Assembly (NCBI RefSeq): GCF_000526635.1
Contig: NZ_JAGL01000013.1
Location: 1 to 64,000 of the forward strand
DNA from: Aminobacter sp. J41
GTDB lineage: Bacteria; Pseudomonadota; Alphaproteobacteria; Rhizobiales; Rhizobiaceae
DNA length: 64,000 bases
Reading direction: 5' to 3'
Both the position numbers and the translations under genes were made by a program. The notes under the pieces are model-generated. The model was not told where the DNA came from, made no database searches, and saw nothing but the letters and a program-made list of their open reading frames with translations. Positions 36,031 to 44,097 of this stretch are shown one piece after another (the first letter of the stretch is position 1; each line of letters begins with the position of its first letter).

Positions 36031-36876
36031 ATGAATGCAGCTTTGAAGCTGGGTGACGTGCGCGAAGCCATCAAGCCGGTGGTCTTCGAGCGCGACCTGC
36101 AGATCATTTCCAACGTTCAGGTCAATGGCGAGTATCGCCAGATGGTCCTGAAGGCGCCGCGCGAGATGCTGGAGCAGTGCCGGGCCGGCCAGTTCTTCCA
36201 CCTGCTGTGCCCGCAGCTTGGTGGGGAGAACCCGTACCTGCGCCGGCCGATGAGCATCTACGGATTCTACCCGGACAAGGGCGAGCTGCATTTCCTCTAC
36301 AAGGTCACGGGCGAGGGTACGCGCGCTCTGGCGCATCTTGGCGCCGGCGACACGCTCAACGTTCTTGGGCCGCTTGGTCGTGGTTTTACGATCGCTGATA
36401 ACTGGCAGCATCTGGTGCTGGTCGCGCGTGGTGTTGGCCTTGCGACGCTGGCTCCTCTGGCGCTCGAGGCCAACCGGCTTGGCCGCAAACTCACCGCGAT
36501 CTGCAGCGCGCGCAGCGACGACGTGCTGATGTCGGTCCACTACTTCCGCTCGCTCGGCGCGAATGTCGTCACCGTCACGGATGCCGAAGGCACGTCTTCC
36601 ATTGAAAACCTTGAGGCGATCATCGAAGGGTTGATCGCAGAGGAAGGCGTCGACGCCTTCTACACTTGCGGCTCCAACCGGATCCTGCGGCTGCTGCAGC
36701 GCATCGGTGAGAAGCACGAAATTCCCGGCGAGATCGCGCTTGAGCAGCAGATGGCCTGTGGCTTGGGCATGTGCCACTGCTGCGTGCGCCCGTTCCGCAA
36801 GGAAGACCGGGTCGTCAATCTTCGCGTCTGCCGCGAAGGCCCTGTCTTCGACATGCAGGAGGCGATGCCATGGTAG
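36031..36876 (+). CDS. Dihydroorotate dehydrogenase electron-transfer subunit (PyrK-like)
   Basis: The 281-residue flavoprotein is of the ferredoxin-NADP reductase fold with a [2Fe-2S] site, the partner of class 1B dihydroorotate dehydrogenase. It shows the FAD motif YLRRPMSIYG (RxxS type), KVTGEGTRALAHLGAGD, the nucleotide part GSNRILRLLQ and the cysteine cluster MACGLGMCHCCVRPF with a further cysteine at VCREGPVF. It lets the PyrD subunit use NAD instead of quinone. Its last codons overlap the pyrD-like start by 7 bp (ATGGTAG). Gram-negative bacteria normally make UMP with the quinone-linked class 2 enzyme, so this NAD-linked pair in a transport operon hints at a catabolic role. Confidence 0.88.
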   Translation: MNAALKLGDVREAIKPVVFERDLQIISNVQVNGEYRQMVLKAPREMLEQCRAGQFFHLLCPQLGGENPYLRRPMSIYGFYPDKGELHFLYKVTGEGTRALAHLGAGDTLNVLGPLGRGFTIADNWQHLVLVARGVGLATLAPLALEANRLGRKLTAICSARSDDVLMSVHYFRSLGANVVTVTDAEGTSSIENLEAIIEGLIAEEGVDAFYTCGSNRILRLLQRIGEKHEIPGEIALEQQMACGLGMCHCCVRPFRKEDRVVNLRVCREGPVFDMQEAMPW

Positions 36877-37814
36877 ATCTGACGGTTGATGTCGGTTCGC
36901 TCCGGCTGAAGAACCCGATCATGCCGGCTTCTGGTACGTTCTCGGAAGACTTGGCCGACGTGTTCGACCTCGACCTTCTTGGCGCGCACGTCACCAAGAC
37001 GATTACGCGCGGCTGGCGCGACGGGAACCCCACGCCGCGCGTTTGCGAGGTTTCCGGCTCGATGCTGAACTCGATCGGCATTCCGAGCAAGGGCGTTGGC
37101 TATTTCATCGAGAGGGTCATTCCTTTCTACAAGCGCTACGAGACGCCGCTCGTCGTCAGTATCTCCGGCAACACCGCCGATGAGTTCGCAACGCTGTGCT
37201 CCGAAGTAAGCGTCGACGGCGTGGCAGCCATCGAGGTCAACATCTCGTGCCCGAATATCGAGGAAGACGGCAAGGCGTTCGCCATCCGCCCGTCCTCGAC
37301 CTTCGACGTGATGACCAAGCTGCGCAAGGCGACGCATCTGCCGCTTTGGGCGAAGCTGACGCCGAACACGGGCGAGACGCCGGAGGTCGCGCGCGCTGCC
37401 GAAGACGCGGGCGCCGATGCGCTGGTGGTAGCCAACACCATTCTTGCGATGGCGATCGACATCAACACGCGCCGACCGAAACTCGGCAACCTCATGGGCG
37501 GGCTCTCCGGCCCGTCGCTCAAGCCGATCGCGCTGCGCATGGCCTACCAGTGCGCACGTGCGACGAAGATCCCGGTCATCGGCTGTGGCGGCATTTCCAG
37601 CGTCGAGGACGTTTTGGAATTCCTGATCGCCGGTGCGACCGCGGTTCAGGTCGGCACGGCGACCTTCATCCACCCGCTCGCCATGCCGCGGATCATTGAT
37701 GAGCTTGCCGCATGGCTGGCCCGCCATGGCTACAGTTCCGTGAAGGACGTGATCGGCAGCGTCATCGATGACGAGCAGAAGGCGGGAGTGGTCTTCATGG
37801 AGGCTGCGCCATGA
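36870..37814 (+). CDS. Dihydroorotate dehydrogenase, class 1B catalytic subunit (PyrD-like)
   Basis: The 314-residue FMN enzyme interconverts dihydroorotate and orotate. It has the class 1 start LTVDVGSLRLKNPIMPASGT, the catalytic cysteine in VNISCPNIEEDGKAF (class 1 uses Cys; class 2 uses Ser), the FMN-phosphate parts GGLSGPSLKPIALRM and IGCGGISSVEDVLEFLIAGA. No N-terminal membrane helix is present, again unlike class 2. The ATG at 36870 overlaps the pyrK-like stop; the longer frame to 36771 only overlaps that gene. Its stop overlaps the hydrolase start as ATGA. A dihydrothymine/dihydrouracil substrate is a possible alternative, given the shared fold. Confidence 0.88.
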   Translation: MVDLTVDVGSLRLKNPIMPASGTFSEDLADVFDLDLLGAHVTKTITRGWRDGNPTPRVCEVSGSMLNSIGIPSKGVGYFIERVIPFYKRYETPLVVSISGNTADEFATLCSEVSVDGVAAIEVNISCPNIEEDGKAFAIRPSSTFDVMTKLRKATHLPLWAKLTPNTGETPEVARAAEDAGADALVVANTILAMAIDINTRRPKLGNLMGGLSGPSLKPIALRMAYQCARATKIPVIGCGGISSVEDVLEFLIAGATAVQVGTATFIHPLAMPRIIDELAAWLARHGYSSVKDVIGSVIDDEQKAGVVFMEAAP

Positions 37815-39085
37815 ACGCGCTGCCCAGGCCCGCGGATGTGAGTGCGGTCTCGGACCTCGAGATCGCCAGCTATCTCTTCGACGAGATCGCCAGTCGTACC
37901 CGCGACGTCGAGGGCGTCAGCCGTCCGGCCTTTTCGCAGATCGAAACAGACACGCTCCGCTTCCTCGAAGACTTCGCGCTGAGCCACGGCCTGTGCGTCT
38001 GGTATGACGCGGGCCAGAATGCCCGCTTCTGCCTGCCGGAAGATCGTGATGCAAAGCGTTACGTGATCGTCGGCTCGCATGTCGACAGCGTGCCCGCGGG
38101 GGGAAACTTCGATGGCCTCGCAGGTGTGGTCGCTGGCCTGCTTTGCCTGCTGCGAGCCAAGCGCGAGGGCTTGAAGTTCTCGCGGCCAGTGCACGTCATT
38201 GCCATGCGTGGCGAGGAAAGCGCCTGGTTCGGCCCGTGCTACATCGGCTCCAAGGCACTGACCGGCACGCTGGCGTCCGAACTGGGCGCAAAGCACAAGG
38301 CTGACGGCCGCACGCTGGACGAGCATATGGCCGATGTCGGCATCCCGATGGAGAAGGTGCGCGAGTCCGTACCTCTGATGGACCTGTCGGAAATCGAGGC
38401 CTATCTGGAACTTCACATCGAGCAGGGCCCGCTGCTGATCGGCAAGAAGCTCCCGGCGGCGGTCGTTTCGGGCATTCGCGGCAATTTCCGCCACCGTCGC
38501 ATCCGCTGCCTTGGTGAAGCCGGCCACTCCGGCGCCGTGCCCCGCGCCTATCGTCGCGACCCGGTGCTGGCGATGTCGGACCTGCTGGTGCGCCTCGATG
38601 AGAGCTGGATGACCATTCTCAACATGGGTGACGACCTGGTGCTGACCGCAGGTATGGTCAGCACCGATCCGGCCACGCATGCAATGTCGCGCATTCCGGA
38701 CGAGATAAGCTTCAGCCTCGACATCCGCAGCCAGAGCGCCAAGACGCTTGACGACATGCGCCGCCTGCTCGACGCGGAGATGCGGCAGGTCGAGAAGGAG
38801 CGCAAGGTTCGCTTCGAGCTCGACCGCGAGATGCGCGTGGAACCTGCGCTCTGCGCGCCGGAAATCGTGGCAGGACTCAAGGCCGCGATGGAGCGGCTCG
38901 GCATGGAGCCTTTCGTCATGCCGTCAGGCGGTGGCCATGACGCCGCCGTGTTCGCGGCCGCGGGCGTGCCATCCGGCATGGTCTTCGTGCGCAACCGCAA
39001 CGGCTCGCACAATCCGCAGGAAGCTATGGATCTGCCCGACTTCCTCGCGGGAACCGACATCCTGCACGAGTTCCTCAAGGGGTAA
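37811..39085 (+). CDS. M20-family Zn-dependent ureido hydrolase (N-carbamoyl-amino acid hydrolase type)
   Basis: The 424-residue enzyme belongs to the HyuC/AllC/ureidopropionase group of M20 amidohydrolases. Metal ligands are visible: the histidine of VGSHVDSVPAGGNFDGLAGV (near residue 92, with the bridging aspartate in FDG), the glutamates of MRGEESAWFG, ELHIEQGPLL and the histidine of NGSHNPQEAMD near the C-terminus. GEAGHSGAVP lies in the dimer domain. Such enzymes split N-carbamoyl amino acids into the amino acid, ammonia and CO2. Coupled to class 1B PyrDK, the natural reaction would be N-carbamoyl-L-aspartate to aspartate (ureidosuccinase). A dihydroorotase, needed between them, is not in the window. 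Confidence 0.85.
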   Translation: MNALPRPADVSAVSDLEIASYLFDEIASRTRDVEGVSRPAFSQIETDTLRFLEDFALSHGLCVWYDAGQNARFCLPEDRDAKRYVIVGSHVDSVPAGGNFDGLAGVVAGLLCLLRAKREGLKFSRPVHVIAMRGEESAWFGPCYIGSKALTGTLASELGAKHKADGRTLDEHMADVGIPMEKVRESVPLMDLSEIEAYLELHIEQGPLLIGKKLPAAVVSGIRGNFRHRRIRCLGEAGHSGAVPRAYRRDPVLAMSDLLVRLDESWMTILNMGDDLVLTAGMVSTDPATHAMSRIPDEISFSLDIRSQSAKTLDDMRRLLDAEMRQVEKERKVRFELDREMRVEPALCAPEIVAGLKAAMERLGMEPFVMPSGGGHDAAVFAAAGVPSGMVFVRNRNGSHNPQEAMDLPDFLAGTDILHEFLKG

Positions 39086-39088
39086 TCG

Positions 39089-39220
39089 ATGGCACACGCG
39101 CTTGCTGCACGGTTTTCGGTTAACGCGGGGCCTCGTCGCGCCGCGCCGAAAGCCGGCGGCGAGGCGTTTTCCGTTTTCCCGGTCAAGTTCCGGGTCCAAC
39201 CCGCGCTGCGGCTGGATTGA
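39089..39220 (+). CDS. 43-residue leader peptide ORF upstream of pyrE
   Basis: ATG at 39089, six bases after AAGGGG, opens a 43-codon frame that ends in TGA at 39218-39220, with no stop inside. It begins three bases after the hydrolase stop. The peptide (starting [20 protein letters not shown]) is basic and matches nothing I know. What matters is its layout: codons 14-26 form an intrinsic terminator hairpin and T-rich stretches precede and follow it. In Escherichia coli, pyrBI has a 44-codon leader translated across its terminator, and UTP-dependent pausing decides read-through. The match in length and arrangement suggests the same type of control here. Confidence 0.5.
   Translation: MAHALAARFSVNAGPRRAAPKAGGEAFSVFPVKFRVQPALRLD
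39130..39170 (+). terminator. Attenuator-like terminator inside the pyrE leader
   Basis: GCCTCG at 39130-39135 pairs with CGAGGC at 39160-39165, extended inward by TCGC/GCGG-type pairs, and the stem is followed by GTTTTCCGTTTTCCC. It lies wholly inside the 43-codon leader frame, so a ribosome on the leader would block it. GCACGGTTTTCGGTT just upstream is the only T-rich stretch where polymerase might pause. Confidence 0.6.
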
Positions 39221-39251
39221 TAGCCGGGAAGTTGGTAGCGAGGGCTATCAA
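39217..39251 (+). repeat. Inverted repeat just upstream of the pyrE ribosome site
   Basis: TTGATAGCC (39217-39225) and GGCTATCAA (39243-39251) are perfect 9-bp complements with a 17-base loop. The first arm contains the leader stop codon and the second ends one base before the pyrE Shine-Dalgarno AGGAAGG (39253-39259). It may shape pyrE translation or block exonucleases. Confidence 0.6.
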
Positions 39252-39267
39252 TAGGAAGGATTCAGCG

Positions 39268-39963
39268 ATGTTCCCGAATACATTCCCGGATCGCTCGGTA
39301 ATTTCCGAAACGGTGGCCAAGATGCTGCTGGAGGTGAATGCCGTGCATTTTCGGGCTGACCAGCCGTTTACGTTTACCTCTGGTCTCGCAAGCCCGGTCT
39401 ACATCGATTGCCGGCGGCTGATTTCCTATCCTCGCATCCGTTCTGCCATCATGGACTTCGGCGCATCGGTCGTGTTCCGCGACGTCGGCTTCGAGCAGTT
39501 CGAGGCTGTGGCCGGCGGTGAGACCGCCGGCATTCCGTTCGCAGCCTGGCTGGCGGATCGTCTCGCGCTGCCAATGGTTTACGTCCGCAAGAAATCGAAG
39601 GGTTTTGGCCGCGACGCGCAGATCGAGGGCGCGTTGTCAGAAGGCCAGCGGGTACTGCTGGTTGAAGACCTGACGACGGATGGAGGCAGCAAGCTCAAGT
39701 TCGCGGAGGCCGTCGCCAAGACGGGCGCGCAGGTCACCGACACCTTTGCAGTGTTCTACTACGGCATCTTCCCGGATACGCCGCGCAAGCTCGAGGCGGC
39801 AGGCATGCGCCTGCACTATCTCGCTACCTGGTGGGACATCCTGAAGGTGGCGAAGGACCAGAACCGGTTTTCTAACGAGACCATTGCGGAAGTCGAACGC
39901 TTCCTCACCGAGCCGGTGAAGTGGTCAGCCAACCACGGTGGCATTTCGGCGCTGCCGCTCTAG
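39268..39963 (+). CDS. pyrE: Orotate phosphoribosyltransferase PyrE
   Basis: The 231-residue enzyme makes orotidine monophosphate from orotate and PRPP. The PRPP motif [14 protein letters not shown] is near residue 130; [20 protein letters not shown] near residue 33, [20 protein letters not shown] and [17 protein letters not shown] (orotate/PRPP lysine loop) are all family hallmarks, and the sequence has the rhizobial PyrE form. The ATG at 39268 follows AGGAAGG. It could be the only pyrE of the cell or an extra salvage copy. It follows the ureido hydrolase by 182 bp filled with an attenuator-like leader, and it precedes the small 39982 gene by 18 bp. Confidence 0.94.
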   Translation: MFPNTFPDRSVISETVAKMLLEVNAVHFRADQPFTFTSGLASPVYIDCRRLISYPRIRSAIMDFGASVVFRDVGFEQFEAVAGGETAGIPFAAWLADRLALPMVYVRKKSKGFGRDAQIEGALSEGQRVLLVEDLTTDGGSKLKFAEAVAKTGAQVTDTFAVFYYGIFPDTPRKLEAAGMRLHYLATWWDILKVAKDQNRFSNETIAEVERFLTEPVKWSANHGGISALPL

Positions 39964-39981
39964 ATCAACAAGGGAAACAGC

Positions 39982-40302
39982 ATGTTTGATGTATTCTTGA
40001 AGGAACTGAACGACAACGGCGGCAGCGTGCGTGCCTACGACGCGGTAGCTCGCGCTGCCCGTGCGCGCATTGCCACCGAGCCGCAGAACGCAGCCGCCCT
40101 GCTGCTGATCTCGGCGGCTGCGCAGCAGTTTGTCGACGCTTATGACGACCAGCCGCTGACTTCGGATGCTGCGACCGAGGAGCTTTCGCGCTTCAGCGCC
40201 CTCGTCACCTCGCTCGACACCGCCTTTACCAGTGGCTCCTTTGAGGACCAGCTGAAGGCTCTCAACGAAGTCGCGACCGTTCTGATGAACCATCGCGCCT
40301 GA
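39982..40302 (+). CDS. Conserved-looking small protein of unknown function, 106 residues
   Basis: The frame starts 18 bp after pyrE with GGGAAACAGC as ribosome site and encodes a 106-residue, largely helical, acidic protein. It has no signal peptide, no membrane helix and no cysteine. It opens MFDVFLKELNDNGGSVRAYD and is rich in alanine; the helices around AALLLISAAAQQFVDAYDD and LSRFSALVTSLDTAFTSG are amphipathic. Codon use is that of the neighbours. I do not recognise a family. Its place at the end of the pyr operon suggests a helper or subunit role, which is not shown by the sequence. Confidence 0.75.
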   Translation: MFDVFLKELNDNGGSVRAYDAVARAARARIATEPQNAAALLLISAAAQQFVDAYDDQPLTSDAATEELSRFSALVTSLDTAFTSGSFEDQLKALNEVATVLMNHRA

Positions 40303-40328
40303 GCTGGTTCTTTCGGGAGGATGATTTT

Positions 40329-40361
40329 GAACGGCCAGCCGTGAGGACAGCCGGACCGTTC
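40329..40361. terminator. Weak dyad between convergent genes
   Basis: GAACGG at 40329-40334 and CCGTTC at 40356-40361, with some inner pairing, lie between the stop of the 106-residue gene and the stop of the FUSC gene. It may serve as a two-way terminator, but no T-run is present. Confidence 0.3.
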
Positions 40362-40378
40362 GATCTGTACCCTGTGAT

Positions 40379-42223
40379 CTAGCCCTGTGCGATCAGCGAT
40401 GCGTAGGCCCTGCCCGCATCGCTGACTGCCTGCGCCTGCCCGCCTTCAAGCCGTTCAGCGAGCAGCCTGAACGCGCGCGTGTCGGCGCGCGGGTTATTGT
40501 CCAGCTGGCCGATCCGTCCCATGACGAGCTCCGCTGCCCGCCGCACCGCCGCTGTGGTGTCGCTCGCCCCAGCCAGTTCGCGGCAGAGGAATACAGTCTG
40601 CTGCAGCACGAACATTGCCTTTCCCGCCACCTTTGCCCGCTCCTCGGCACGCGCCAGCCGTTCCGAGATGCGTACGAGCCGCAGCACGCGGTGATACATC
40701 CGCGCCTCAAGGACCTGCCGGTTAATCGGCTCCGACAGCGGTGTCGCCGCCAGGCCTGCAAGTTCCCGGCGCGTGATTTTCAGCAGGTGCTGCTGGCGCC
40801 GCTGCAGGTTGATCGGGAAGACGAAGAGATAGGCTGCGAGCGCCACGACCGGACCGGCGAGCACCGCCAGTGCCTTGACGATCGAGTCGCTGAATGTACC
40901 GGTAAGTGGCAGGCCGGGCTGCGACATCAGCAGCATGATCATGCTGAAGTCGGTCGCGGCAATGACCGTGCGCCGGTGTGCGACAAGCAGCGGCGCGATC
41001 ATGATGAACGGGAAGAAGAGCAGAAGCTGCTGAAGTTCGTTCGTGGCGATCGGCCATGCCATCCACCGCACGGCCAGCGCCGCGAGCACGCCGAGGAACT
41101 GGCCGAGGATGATGTGGCGCATGGTGATCGCCGGGCTCTCAAAGGTCGAGAACAGCGAGATCATCACCGACAGACCGAGCAGCATGAAGCCGCCGAAGTC
41201 CCAGCCGGTGAACAGCCAGATCAGCCCGAACAGCAGCATGCCGCCGCCGGCGCGAAGGCCGGCTTCCCGCGCACCAAGCCAGTCGCGGTGCAGGAAGACG
41301 GCTGGCGCGGCGACGCGACGGATCGAGCTGCTCACCGCAGAACCATCTTCAGGCACCAGCTCGGCGAGCGCGGCTCCGAGCCGGCCGAGGGGGCTTTCCG
41401 TCTCTGTGCTGATCGCTGACAGCAGTCGCGCGGCTCTGGTGCCGTCCCCCCGCTCCAGCGCATCGGCAACGGACGCAGTACGCGGATCGCGTTCCGGAGT
41501 GCGCTGCATCAGCAGCGGGACCACCGCCAGAAGTACCGCCCGCAAGCGCTTGATTTCATGCCGGGAACTGATCGAGCCCGCAGCGTGCGGCTCGAGGTCT
41601 TCATCGATGGCCGCGAGCTCCGAAAGATAACGGCGGCGGTCCCAGTCGCGCTGATCGATACCACCTTCGCGCAAAAGGCGAGCGACGAGCCGCGTGACGC
41701 GGCCTCGGAGATCCTTCTCGTCGGTGCGCTTGGCGAAATAATAGCCAACCAGCGTTGCGACGACGACGCCGGTGAGGACCGTAGCGAGGCGGTCGGCGCC
41801 GAGATGGAAGACGAGGTCCGGATGCTTCGTGTCGAGCAGCGCCACCATCGACGCCGAATATCCGGCGAGTACCGTACCGTATGTGACGACACCGCGCTGC
41901 AGGTTGCCGAACCAGGTGCAAAGGCCAATCCATACGGCGAGGCCGACGACGAGCACTGCCGGATGCACCATCTGGCTGCCGAGGACGAGGCCAATACCTG
42001 CCACTGTACCGACAAGCGTGCCGAACATGCGGAAGAAGCTCTTTTCGAGGAGCATTCCGCGCAACGGCTGAGACGCCGCCCAGACCGACATCCCGGACCA
42101 TTGCGGGTGCTCAAGCCCCATCAGCCATGCGAGCAGGATCGAGAGCCAGCAGGCAAGCGCAGTACGCGCGGCGAAGCGCAGCCGCGCGATGTCGAATCCG
42201 TTTCGGGTCAGCCGGTCGGTCAT
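40379..42223 (-). CDS. FUSC-family inner-membrane protein (aromatic acid exporter/YccS-like)
   Basis: The 614-residue protein has the FUSC layout: a first block of about six membrane helices (residues 15-165), a soluble cytoplasmic part, a second block of about six helices (about 330-475) and a soluble C-terminal tail. GLEHPQWSGMSVWAASQPLR and the later WDFGGFMLLGLSVMISLFST mark the two repeats. Members such as AaeB export aromatic carboxylic acids, and YccS is of unknown role. I chose the ATG at 42223; a TTG at 42259 would add 12 residues. No periplasmic adaptor gene lies next to it. It converges with the pyr operon. Confidence 0.85.
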   Translation of the reverse strand: MTDRLTRNGFDIARLRFAARTALACWLSILLAWLMGLEHPQWSGMSVWAASQPLRGMLLEKSFFRMFGTLVGTVAGIGLVLGSQMVHPAVLVVGLAVWIGLCTWFGNLQRGVVTYGTVLAGYSASMVALLDTKHPDLVFHLGADRLATVLTGVVVATLVGYYFAKRTDEKDLRGRVTRLVARLLREGGIDQRDWDRRRYLSELAAIDEDLEPHAAGSISSRHEIKRLRAVLLAVVPLLMQRTPERDPRTASVADALERGDGTRAARLLSAISTETESPLGRLGAALAELVPEDGSAVSSSIRRVAAPAVFLHRDWLGAREAGLRAGGGMLLFGLIWLFTGWDFGGFMLLGLSVMISLFSTFESPAITMRHIILGQFLGVLAALAVRWMAWPIATNELQQLLLFFPFIMIAPLLVAHRRTVIAATDFSMIMLLMSQPGLPLTGTFSDSIVKALAVLAGPVVALAAYLFVFPINLQRRQQHLLKITRRELAGLAATPLSEPINRQVLEARMYHRVLRLVRISERLARAEERAKVAGKAMFVLQQTVFLCRELAGASDTTAAVRRAAELVMGRIGQLDNNPRADTRAFRLLAERLEGGQAQAVSDAGRAYASLIAQG

Positions 42224-42668
42224 CTGCTGTCCATACAGCAGTTTTGTTCCTCGGCTCAAACTGTCGCTGGGTGAGACTGGCTGCGCACCCTCCCGGAGGC
42301 TGTCGTATCAGATTATGAGGGATAGCGGCCTCGCAACGTCAGTGACCTTACGTAAGTGACTGCTTTCTCAGGGGACGAAGGCCGTTCCGCAGCGGCATCG
42401 TTTCCGCAACAGAATTGCGTGCTGCGGGTGTGATCGGCAACAGTCCGAACCGTTGTGACACACAAGCTTTATCTTAATATCTTTTCGATCGCGAAGAATG
42501 TGAATTCACGAACGCGCTTCACCTTGTTATATGCCGCCCCGTGTTCGCGCGAGGCTGCAGCATTCCTCCCTGCTTACGGCACTCGCGCATGCGCGTGACT
42601 CGGCTTGGCCGGCCGATCAGTCCCTCCCAAACGCGCTCCGCAAATTCCCCCGGCCAGGAGTAAAGTGA
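42224..42668. other. Divergent promoter region of FUSC and MHS genes, no gene seen
   Basis: About 445 bp separate the divergent starts. A 10-bp palindrome CTTACGTAAG sits at 42347-42356 inside GTGACCTTACGTAAGTGAC, a plausible operator. An AT-rich stretch at 42465-42485 (AAGCTTTATCTTAATATC) could hold the promoter of the MFS gene. I see no convincing small gene. Confidence 0.4.
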
Positions 42669-44021
42669 ATGTCATCCACTGTTGCAGCTGCGCCGCAGGA
42701 ACGAGCGCCAGCCAACCCCCGATCTCGTGTGCTGCTTGCCAGCCTCGTTGGCACGACGATCGAATTCTACGACTTTTATGTGTATGCGACCGCAGCAGTT
42801 CTCGTCTTCCCCCACCTGTTCTTCCCGGCAGGCGACGACACCGCGGCACTTCTCGCATCCTTCGCGATCTTCGGCGCTGCGATGATTGCGCGCCCGCTTG
42901 GCGCCATCTTCTTCGGCCACCTAGGCGACAAGCGCGGCCGCAAGATCACCCTCGTTGGCGCGCTGCTGACGATGGGTATCGCCACCTTCCTGATCGGCCT
43001 GCTGCCGACCTACGCCTCGGTCGGCTGGCTCGCCCCGGCGCTGCTGGTGATCATGCGCCTCGCACAGGGCTTCGCGCTCGGCGGCGAGTGGAGCGGCGCA
43101 GCACTGGTCGCGACTGAGAATGCGCCTGAAGGCAAGCGCGCCATCTTCGGCACCTTTCCGCAGCTTGGTGCACCGCTCGGCTTCATCATCGCCAACGGCC
43201 TGTTCCTGATCATCGCGGCCGTACTGCCGTCCGAGGATCCGTCGCGTCCGTCGGAAGCCTTCCTCAACTGGGGCTGGCGCATTCCGTTCCTGTTCTCAGC
43301 CGTGATGGTCGTGGTCGGACTCTGGGTCCGCCTCAATCTCGTTGAGAGCACGGCGTTCGAAAAGACGGTCAAGACGGGCAAGGTCCGCAAGCTGCCGCTG
43401 GCCGAAGCCTTCAAGAAGTACTGGGTCGAGCTGATCCTCGGCACCTTCTACATGCTCGCGACCTACGTCCTCTTCTACCTGATGACGACGTTCTCGCTCA
43501 GCTACGGCCGCGCCGGCGTCAACGGTCCGCTGCCGGGCCTGGGCTATGACTACAGTGACTTCGTGCTGATGATGATCGTCGGCGTCATCTTCTTCGGCAT
43601 CTTCACCATGGTGTCGGGTCCCTGGGCTGATCGTTGGGGCCGCCGCAAGACCCTGATCTGGGTCACGATCGCCATTGCCGCGTTCGGCATGCTGTGGGTG
43701 CCGATGCTGTCGGCCGGCTTCGTCGGCGTCATGGCCTGGCTGATCCTCGGCTTCACGCTGATGGGCCTGACCTTCGGCCCGATGGGCGCTCTGCTGCCGG
43801 AGCTGTTCCCGGCAAACGTCCGCTACACCGGCTCGGGTATCTCCTACAACGTTTCGTCGATCCTCGGCGCGGCTGTTGCCCCGTTCATCGCGGTGGCGCT
43901 ATGGAGCTACGGCGAGGGCAGCCCGTTCTGGGTGGGCGTCTACCTCACGGTGATGGCTCTCATCACCCTGATCTCGCTGCTGGTCGGTAGCGAAACCAAG
44001 GACATCGACATCGAGCAGTAA
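42669..44021 (+). CDS. MHS-type major facilitator (metabolite:proton symporter)
   Basis: The 450-residue transporter has twelve hydrophobic segments and belongs to the metabolite:H+ symporter group (ShiA, ProP, KgtP). It has the group's start LASLVGTTIEFYDFYVYATA, the loop 2-3 motif GHLGDKRGRKITLVGAL, RLAQGFALGGEWSGAALVA and, in the second half, WADRWGRRKTLIW. Such carriers import organic acids, betaines or shikimate with protons. Substrate is unknown. The ATG at 42669 follows AGGAGTAAAGTGA. It ends with a strong terminator and the convergent LysR gene follows. Confidence 0.92.
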   Translation: MSSTVAAAPQERAPANPRSRVLLASLVGTTIEFYDFYVYATAAVLVFPHLFFPAGDDTAALLASFAIFGAAMIARPLGAIFFGHLGDKRGRKITLVGALLTMGIATFLIGLLPTYASVGWLAPALLVIMRLAQGFALGGEWSGAALVATENAPEGKRAIFGTFPQLGAPLGFIIANGLFLIIAAVLPSEDPSRPSEAFLNWGWRIPFLFSAVMVVVGLWVRLNLVESTAFEKTVKTGKVRKLPLAEAFKKYWVELILGTFYMLATYVLFYLMTTFSLSYGRAGVNGPLPGLGYDYSDFVLMMIVGVIFFGIFTMVSGPWADRWGRRKTLIWVTIAIAAFGMLWVPMLSAGFVGVMAWLILGFTLMGLTFGPMGALLPELFPANVRYTGSGISYNVSSILGAAVAPFIAVALWSYGEGSPFWVGVYLTVMALITLISLLVGSETKDIDIEQ

Positions 44022-44044
44022 GCTGCCTGATGTAGCGATCTTAG

Positions 44045-44082
44045 AAGGCCCGGGCCGATGTGCAGCCCGGGCCTTTTTCTTT
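44045..44082 (+). terminator. Rho-independent terminator after the MFS gene
   Basis: AAGGCCCGGGC (44045-44055) and GCCCGGGCCTT (44065-44075) form an 11-bp stem with a nine-base loop, followed by TTTTTCTTTAT. It lies 24 bases after the stop at 44021. Confidence 0.92.
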
Positions 44083-44097
44083 ATCGGGCTCAATCAG

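Noticed and set aside
34944-36113. Minus-strand open frame of about 389 codons opposite dctM
   Set aside because: Extreme D/R/E/H content and full overlap with a clear membrane permease.
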